In this document: positions 57,590-64,000 of the stretch, one piece after another
Layout: each line of letters starts with the position of its first letter
How positions within the stretch are numbered: position 1 is the first letter of the stretch
DNA from: Spisula solida
Lineage: Eukaryota; Mollusca; Bivalvia; Venerida; Mactridae
Direction: 5' to 3'
Assembly: GCA_947247005.1 (NCBI GenBank)
Contig: OX365947.1
Location: forward strand, 7,173,030-7,237,029
DNA: 64,000 nt
Translations under genes and position numbers: made by a program
The notes under the pieces: model-generated
Databases searched by the model: none
What the model was told of the DNA's origin: nothing
The model's input: only the letters and a program-made list of their open reading frames with translations

Positions 57590-57682
57590 AACAACGGACG
57601 TGGTCTATAACTTTGACGGTATTGCAAATTTAGTGGTGTTCTACCGTAGCTACGGAGAACAAATGACATGCGCACCGGTCTA
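57590..57682 (-). CDS. Possible first coding exon with mitochondrial-type presequence
   Basis: From the ATG at 57,682 the frame reads MSFVLRSYGRTPLNLQYRQS, then YRPRPLFKHLNTRNLYK. It is rich in Arg, Ser and Leu with no acidic residues, as in mitochondrial targeting peptides. A strong donor-like AAAA/GTAAGA follows NLYK. Just upstream is CCGGAAGTTC, an ETS/GABP-type site frequent in promoters of nuclear genes for mitochondrial proteins. Without the donor the frame continues to 57,475 with a WWLIFATFCIQIHFI helix. No downstream exon was found, and the family is not recognised. Confidence 0.33.
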
Positions 57683-57730
57683 GCGAGAACTTCCGGATAC
57701 AGAGGCTGAATCGCATCAAGCACGAAGAAA
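57683..57730 (-). promoter_or_regulatory. ETS/GABP-like site upstream of the 57.68-kb start
   Basis: On the minus strand ATCCGGAAGTTCTCGC lies about 20-30 bp upstream of the ATG, in a locally GC-richer stretch. CCGGAAGT is the ETS-family (GABP/NRF-2) core. Functional meaning is inferred from position only. Confidence 0.3.
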
Positions 57731-58106
57731 ATCGCTGAAGGTCAGTTAAATAGCGGATAACCCGATGAAAATACTTGTTCTACAAGGAAAATCATCATTT
57801 AAATACATAATAAACGTGAATATACGATGTCATCCCCCTCCCATGCTGAGAAATCAGCATGAACGTTACAAGTGCACTCAAATCGTTTCGTACCCAACTT
57901 TTCCGGACACAAAGTAAACGATTATCGTAAATAATTCATGGACAGCTGTAGAATAACATGTGGTCAGTCAAACCTGGGGAACCTGTTTCTGTTTCCTAGT
58001 ATGGTCCCTCGCTAGACGTCGAGGCACATTGGAGTTGTCTTTCTTTGTATAGGAATGGCAATCCAATTGAATACATTATTTTAATTTGAGGAGAAAAAGT
58101 ATCTAC

Positions 58107-58178
58107 CCAGTGCAGGACTCGAACCTACGACCCCCTGCTTGCAAGTCAGGCCCTCTACCAACTGAGCTAACCGGGCTT
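58107..58178 (-). tRNA. tRNA-Ala(TGC)-like, copy 1
   Basis: On the minus strand it reads GCCCGGTTAGCTCAGTTGGT at the 5' side and GGTTCGAGTCC in the T arm. The anticodon loop CTTGCAA gives UGC, and the acceptor ACTGGGT pairs with GCCCGGT (one or two G-U). A T run (TTTTT) about 10 bases past the 3' end could terminate pol III. The D-stem has a G-G mismatch (GCTC/GAGG) that copy 2 lacks. It may be a gene, or the head of a tRNA-SINE duplicated here. Confidence 0.5.
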
Positions 58179-58392
58179 CTGGCTCATAAATCACAACACT
58201 CCTCTTCACTTTAACCTTGAAGGCTTGAACTGTCAGTGGAATCTAATCTTGAGCAGGGCATCAACTGTTCAGATTCCAACAGAGTATAGCCCTTGCAGCC
58301 GCATGCTCTTTCACCTTGTTCCACAGACATAGCCTGCAACTGTCCAAGTTTAACTCGTCGCCATTATTGTAATTTGAGGAGAAAAAGTATCT

Positions 58393-58464
58393 ACCCAGTG
58401 CAGGACTCGAACCTACGACCCCCTGCTTGCAAGTCAGGCGCTCTACCAACTGAGTTAACCGGGC
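58393..58464 (-). tRNA. tRNA-Ala(TGC)-like, copy 2
   Basis: Nearly identical to copy 1, 286 bp away in the same orientation. GAGC restores the D-stem pair, while one change (AACTC for GCTC) breaks another D-stem position. Flanks match too (GGAGAAAAAGTATCT before, TTCTGGCTCATAAATCACAA after), so at least about 115 bp was duplicated as a block. Confidence 0.5.
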
Positions 58465-58847
58465 TTCTGGCTCATAAATCACAACAACATATTAATAAAG
58501 TCAAATCAAAATTTTGCACTAACGTTCAACCATATTCAGATTAATTTGTTAATTTTAATATAACAAACGAGCATATTTGTATTATATACGCATATGTCTC
58601 AATCAAAGTTTATTTATGTGTATGTATAACTTAACATAACATATAGTTTATAACAGTTCTGGCTTAATTTCATATAGCCTTCATCACGTTATGGTTAAAT
58701 TACATGTAATATTAACATGCAAATAACGCGAAAATATCTGCATATATTACAGTGTATCATGGGCTTTTTGTCTACTAGGTGAGCTTATAGTTAAACATTG
58801 TGACCTCTCTTTGTGGAGATTGTAACACAAGAACTGGGAACATCTTT

Positions 58848-61571
58848 CTATATCTCTAGTCTAAGCTGTTGACTGGTTGGCATTAGAAGTTGTATGATAT
58901 TCGTGTTCGTACAGTCGAGTAAATACTGTATAACTAAGTTATGGTCAAGTAGCTGGAACCCGCCAGGAAAACCGTTATCCGCCAGTTTCTGCAGTTTCTT
59001 TATATGTATCTGTCTAACTTTTTCCAGGGCTCTACACTGTAGTAAAAAATGGCCAATATCCCCATCTCCATTATTGCATAGTTGACAAGTGGCCAATGTC
59101 GGCGTACGATTAAATTTTGCAGATGATGTTTGCAATGTGTCTGTAACTAGCCGTGCCTTCTCTTCAGCACGGATCACTTCATGTGATTTTGGTGTTACAG
59201 AGTTCCATATACTTGTATGCAAGTCCTTGATCAGCCTGTCTTGTATCTGGAGATATTTCATTGTTGTCTTTGTCTCTTGGTCATCTCTCCATTTCTACCG
59301 CCAGTAATCGTTCATTGCCTTCTGGAGAGTTAACTTCCATATTTGTTTACTGGGCGGATTATGGAACAGAATCTTTATGTCTGGGAGCCCATACTTTGTA
59401 AGAATCTTCCTGGTCACAGACGCATATAGATTGTCATCTGGCTCTGCTAAGCAGATCTCCCTGTCCAATATTTCATACTCTAAGGTCGAGGGTTGCCGTG
59501 CGATGTTAAGGAATAAAGATAAATTATTGCGATCGAGGACACATTCAATTGGCTCAGCTCCGAGGAGTACATATACCGCTGTGTTTGCTGCTCTTGGGGG
59601 GAGACCCTGCATATATCTGCACATCTGTCGTTGTAATCGCTCAAGCTGTCCAATATCGGTATTTGTGACATTTAGAACCTCAGCTCCATGCATAAACCTT
59701 GGCACAACAAAAGTCTTCCACATTTTGTAGGCAACCTTAGGAGAGAGACCTCTTCTGGCATTCAGACCTGGGCTTAGTAGAGAGTATATAGTATTTCTGC
59801 CTGTCTTGATGCGCTCTGCAGTGTTGAGTGTGTTTCTTGAGTTACGAGATATACTAAGGTGAACAACCGATTCTTTATAGTTAATCATAGAGTCATTTAT
59901 TGCTACTAACAGCTTCACGGTGTTTCTGAAGGATAGGGTTTGAAACTTCTCTGGGTTAATGGTAACCAAATCCTGTGTGGTACAAAAGTCCACTATGTCA
60001 AGGAGTGCTTGCATTTCATGACCATTTCCAGCTAGCAAAGCTATATCATCAGCACATGTTGGTGCAGCTACTTGTATGTTATCTATGGAGGCACCTAATC
60101 CACTCTTCTGTATGTCATTCAGGGTACTGTTATTATAGCATTTATAAAGTGTAGTTGATAACTTTGCCCCTTGTTTAGTCCCTTGCAGTAGCGTAAATTC
60201 TTCTGACAGTTGTCCGTCCCATTTGACTTTTACCGTTGATTCTCGATATAAATTGCGCAGGATAATCCATAGATGGCCGGTGACACCAAGGTGGTAAAGT
60301 TTATTAAACAGTATGTTGTGGTCTACCGTGTCAAATGCTTTTTGGGCATCCAGCGTTGTTAGGAGGAGGGGTTGTTTGTCTGTTGCATATTGATTGATTG
60401 TTTCTGAAACAATGAATGCTGTATTTAGGGAGGAACTTTTTTCAGTGCAACCTCTTTGAAGTCTATTTTGCTGTGGGTTAAAAATACCATCTAGACGGTC
60501 TTTGAGAATTGACTCTAGTATTTTCATAATTGTGTGTGTGACAACAATTCCTCGGTAGTTTCCAGGGATAAACTTATCTTTCCCCTTCTTATGTACTGGG
60601 GTGAGTACCCCACTTTTTAGGGCTTTTGGAACGTCCAGATCTACTAAAATTTCATAAATGATTTCCTTTAATGTTGGAGCTACTTCTTCTCTCCCATACT
60701 TCAGGTGTTCAGCTGCGATGTAGTCAGTGTCACAGTATTTTCCATTATTTAGACCTGAAATTGCTTTGATGATATCTTTCTCCGTGACTGGGTCCAGGGG
60801 GGTTCCATACGTCCGCTCACTCTCCTCAATCACTTTATTTTGTATGGTAGAAAGGTTCACCTTACTGAGTGGTTCTAAAGTGTCAGTTTTTGGTGTAGCA
60901 AGTTTTTGAAAATGAGTTTTCCAAGCTTCTAGTATTTCAGTTGGTTCAGTAATTTCCTTTTTGTCCACTCTCAGGAGTTGCACTGGTCCGGCGTTATTCT
61001 TTCGTTGTGCTTTGATTGCTTTGTAGGATACTTTCGAGTCACCTTCAGATGCTTGTATAAGTTCATTGACAAGTTTGTATTTGCAGCTTGCATGAGCCTG
61101 TCTTTGGAGACGTCGTAGTTGTATTTTTTTCTTCTTCATTTCTTCTTTAATGGAATCTGATTGTCTATTATTGCACTTATATAAGTAGAATAACCACTTG
61201 GACTCCTTTGATGCCTTACTGATTTCTGAATTCCATATTCCTCTTCCTACTGTTTTTAACTTCTTTTGTTTCTGGTACTTTGGTATTGACTCTTTGCCTG
61301 CTTTATGTAGCATACTTATTAGCTTAGTGATTTTGTCTTGTACAGTCTTACACTCATCTTTATTTTTCAGACCTTTTTCTAACTCTGACTTATATACTAG
61401 CCTGTTGCACTTCTCCCACTTTGGTTTTGATATCATTGTCCTATGTTCTTGCTTAAAGGAGCGACGATTAACCTCCAGGTTTAGTTCTACTGAGATTGCT
61501 GTGTGGTCTGAAGTATTGGTAGGTTCCATGTCATGTATAGTATACTTATTAATAAGAGAGTTTATTTGCAA
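58848..61571 (-). pseudogene. LINE ORF2: reverse transcriptase and C-terminal part, broken
   Basis: The frame from 61,571 covers the fingers/palm/thumb of a LINE reverse transcriptase: LTPVHKKGKDK, PGNYRGIVV, LDAQKAFDTVDHN (first catalytic Asp), LLQGTKQGAKLSTTLY and APTCADDIALLAGN (catalytic DD; usual FADD is CADD). A thumb with ERLQRQMCRYMQGLP follows. An in-frame TAG at 59,295 interrupts it, after which the same frame continues with CQLCNNGDGDIGHFLLQC, a Cys/His motif, to 58,848. It is therefore a decayed copy; upstream endonuclease pieces are in other frames. Confidence 0.87.
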
Positions 61572-62190
61572 TAGGGACTAAGAAGTAGTCAATTTGAGAA
61601 CTGTACTTTCCACAATGCGAGAAATGAGTGTCCTTTTGTTGTTGACTACATGGCTGTAGAGAATGGTCACTGGTATACTTTTGAAAGTACCGATCTCTTG
61701 GGGTTTGTCTGTATAATGACACATTCATGTCACCTGTGATTACGACGTAGTATTCGTCCTGGTCTGTCTGCATTATCTCATACAGTTGATGGGCACATTC
61801 TTTATATTCATCATCACTGCTATTGGTTGAAGGCATATATATACATTCACAAGGCATATTGGCTTTGGTAGAGTGTTCATGAGTACAATATTCAGTCTGC
61901 AGTTGTCAGTATCAACAGTCCTAACATGATGGGACAGCTCCTTACGCCAGAGAACCGCTGTTCCACCATAACCTCTGAATTTAGCGAAGTCCACCCTCAT
62001 GTCATTATCGTCCACAGACTTTATAGTGAAGACGTGTGTCAAATCGAAGTGTGAGAAGTATCTTTGTTCTACGTTCCAGAGCCAGTGTTCTTGGATGCAT
62101 ACTATATCATTATTATTGAGAAGCTGCTTTAGGTAGACTGTGTTTCCCTCTATGTTATTGACATTGAGACTGCTGATCTTAACTATTTTC
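61572..62190 (-). pseudogene. LINE endonuclease domain, frameshifted
   Basis: The reading can be followed from VNNIEGNTVYLKQLLNNNDI (about 62,165) through CIQEHWLWNVEQRY (catalytic Glu), FRGYGGTAVLWRKEL and VNVYICL. A frame change near 61,830 then leads to VVITGDMNVSLYRQ (Asp/Asn) and QIDYFLVP. Motif order is that of an APE-type LINE endonuclease. At least one frameshift lies between 61,773 and 61,857. Upstream of the reverse transcriptase, same element. Confidence 0.75.
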
Positions 62191-62387
62191 TCCGAGGTGG
62201 TGAGAAGCGGCCCTTGTCTAAAAAAGACTGCTTTCTATCACTTACCACGGTTTTATTATTGCCTATTCTTGGCCGAGATCTTCTCTTTTGTTTGTATTGA
62301 TTCGTCTGAGTATTGTTATACATTACTGATGTATTGCTGTCTGTTGCTGGATATCTTCTTTCAGATACTGCTGAAGTCTTGTCTTTT

Positions 62388-62636
62388 TTATGCCCCCGTA
62401 TCGATAGATCTGGAGGCATATAGTGATTCACCTGTCCGTTCGTCCGTCCTGGTTAACCCAAATTGACCGTTTCTTCTAGCATTAATATGGCTGGCTACAA
62501 AGCTTTCATACTTGCATGGATGTTGTATATGAACACTCTTCACACGCCTGTATCACCTGACCCCATTTTGACCTTCACCATGACCTAATTTTGGACTTAG
62601 ACTTATTTATGGACAAGGCTTCCACAGGGGGCATAA
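62388..62636. mobile_element. MITE with TTATGCCCCC ends, nested in the LINE
   Basis: TIRs TTATGCCCCC and GGGGGCATAA enclose 249 bp, including GGAGGCATATAGTGATTCAC and a CGTCCGTCC run. AGTCTTGTCT occurs on both outer sides (62,375 and 62,652) and may be a target duplication, in which case the inserted unit is slightly longer than the TIR span. It splits the LINE between ORF1 and the endonuclease. Confidence 0.7.
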
Positions 62637-62639
62637 GCG

Positions 62640-64000
62640 TTTATTGAACGCAGTCTTGTCTACTGCTATTTAAGTTCCAGTGTTGAGTGTTGTTGATGTT
62701 CTTGGGGGTTTTGTGTGTATATTTCTGTTCGTTTCGTTAGAGGTTTTGTTAGTCTCGGTTGACGTGCACCCCTTCTGGTCTACCTGTTTATCTGAACTTA
62801 GTAGCTGTGATCTACTTAACCTCTGTGTCTGTGCTCTGGTACTTGTTTTTAGTGGGTTTTGTTCATATCCTTCGGGGTATCAATATTTGTATTTACTGAA
62901 CTTCCTTCTGGCTGTGTCTGCATTCTGGTAATAGCAACAGTTGATCTTCCTTCTGGTTGCATATATATGAGTTCTAGTACTTGTGTTTGGTAGTCTACCA
63001 TCGGTATGCATCTGCATTCTGGTGCTTAAATTTGTTGAGGTTTCTTCGGACTGTATTTGTGGATGACATATGGTATTAGGTATAATTGTAGCATTTACAG
63101 GGTGTCTTTGTGGAATGAGCCTAGTCCCTGGTATTTGATTATACTGGCTTGTTACTGGCAAGTACAGGGGTGGTACATTAACTGGGGCTTGCAACGGTTG
63201 GGTCCATGGAAGCTGTACAGTTTGTTGTACGCAAGTTGGCGGTCGGTTCATAGCAGTTTGCATTTGTGGGAACAGCATACTAGATTTCGTCTGTTTATAT
63301 TGCATAGAGGCTGGTACCTGTGGGTGCTGAGCAAAGGGTTGTGCATGCGGGAACTGCGTAGCAGTGTATGCCTGTGGGTACTGCATAACTCTTGTCTGAG
63401 GGGATATCATCCCAGTTTGTGACAGTGGGTAGTGGGATGCAGACTGTGTAGGAGGGTACTGCATGGCAGGGTTCATATGCAAATATTGTTCAGCAGCTGG
63501 TTGTATTCCCACATTTGGGTACTGGTACTGTGCAAAGGGTGTTGGATACGGGCCGCTCAAATTTATGTGTATGTTTGGGTATGGAGTTATGTTGCTCCCT
63601 TGGTGGGACTATTCCTTGTGAGGATGGGATTGTCGGCTTTGTCATATGTTGCGAATTTGTATTTACCGCAGCATGTATGTTCTGTCCCCAGCAAGTGTTT
63701 TTCGCTGCATCTCTTTGAAGTTCAAGTATAGCAATCTGCATTTTCAGGTTGTTTTGTTCGAGTTGTTTTTATCTCCAGCTCTTCTAGTTTTTGTGTGAGA
63801 TCATCACATATGGATTTAAGTTGTGCCAGGATCTCTGAGGTAACGTCCGATTTAGGAACTTGATTTGGTTTTTCAAAGTGTGCCCCTTCATTATCAGGTT
63901 GTAAGAGGTTCAGGGTATCTTCATAGGTTTTAATTTAAAGTTATTATCTTCGCCTTTCCTTCAGCTAGTTGTGATTCACGTACACTAACTTCAGCTGTCT
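62640..64000 (-). pseudogene. LINE ORF1, Gln/Pro/Tyr-rich, frameshifted, continues past the window
   Basis: From the right edge a coiled-coil-like stretch (SDVTSEILAQLKSICDDLTQ, KLEELEIKT) is followed by a frame change. After it come MQIAILELQRDAAKNTCW and a long Gln/Pro/Tyr-rich low-complexity part (MSGPYPTPFAQYQYPN, QYPPTQSASHYPLSQ) to 62,880. At least two frameshifts separate these pieces. Composition and position before the endonuclease fit a LINE ORF1. Its start lies outside the window. Confidence 0.65.

Larger units (their letters stand above)
58080..58490. repeat. Tandem duplication carrying the tRNA-like copies
   Basis: Units of about 115 bp, from TAATTTGAGGAGAAAAAGTA to CTCATAAATCACAACA, occur twice, separated by about 170 bp of unrelated sequence. 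Few differences between units imply a fairly recent duplication or insertion of two copies of the same SINE-like element. Confidence 0.65.

Overview
The window is AT-rich animal nuclear DNA, most likely from a bivalve mollusc or another lophotrochozoan (inference). Genes are split into short exons with GT-AG introns of up to 12.5 kb, or are intronless. Non-autonomous DNA elements with terminal inverted repeats (TIRs) are very dense, and there are tRNA-derived SINE pieces, non-LTR retrotransposons and satellites. There is no sign of bacterial organisation. Exon models were built by hand from splice consensus and reading phase, so they are predictions.

From 1 to about 28.6 kb (minus strand) lies most of a LIV-1/ZIP (SLC39A4/12-like) zinc transporter gene. 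Ten coding exons run from a signal-peptide exon at 28,622 to an exon at 2,004, and the gene leaves the window before the last membrane helices. The ectodomain has two His/Asp-rich stretches and dibasic sites, followed by three membrane helices. Its introns hold most of the MITEs, a degenerate 0.9-kb minisatellite, and a CAG/CAA tract starting about 9 bases past a splice donor.

From 28.6 to 37.8 kb there are hairpin MITEs and an intronless Cys-loop (nicotinic-type) receptor gene at 32,372-33,622 (plus strand). The receptor lacks the second cysteine of its signature loop. A 59-codon membrane ORF starts directly after a MITE end.

From 37.8 to 45.2 kb (minus strand) are the 3' parts of two unrecognised genes. 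Each ends in an exon encoding one membrane segment and a short tail. A SINE, a MITE with internal repeats and a 62-bp minisatellite lie in the introns of the second.

From 45.74 to 50.54 kb is an unusual satellite: about 137 copies of a 35-bp unit in two opposed blocks (about 2.8 and 2.0 kb) meeting head to head near 48,550. It makes a giant imperfect palindrome and reads open over hundreds of codons. A second minisatellite follows.

From 51.4 kb to the end is retrotransposon territory. One LINE has its 5' half (ORF1 plus endonuclease) inverted against its 3' half (RNase H), with the reverse transcriptase missing. A 0.9-kb TTAA-flanked element, a possible first exon of a mitochondrial protein gene and a duplicated tRNA-Ala-like sequence come next. 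A second, decayed LINE on the minus strand runs off the right edge and carries a nested MITE.

The genes form no operon or pathway. The linking theme is inverted repeats at every scale, several placed where they could affect splicing, promoters or dsRNA formation.
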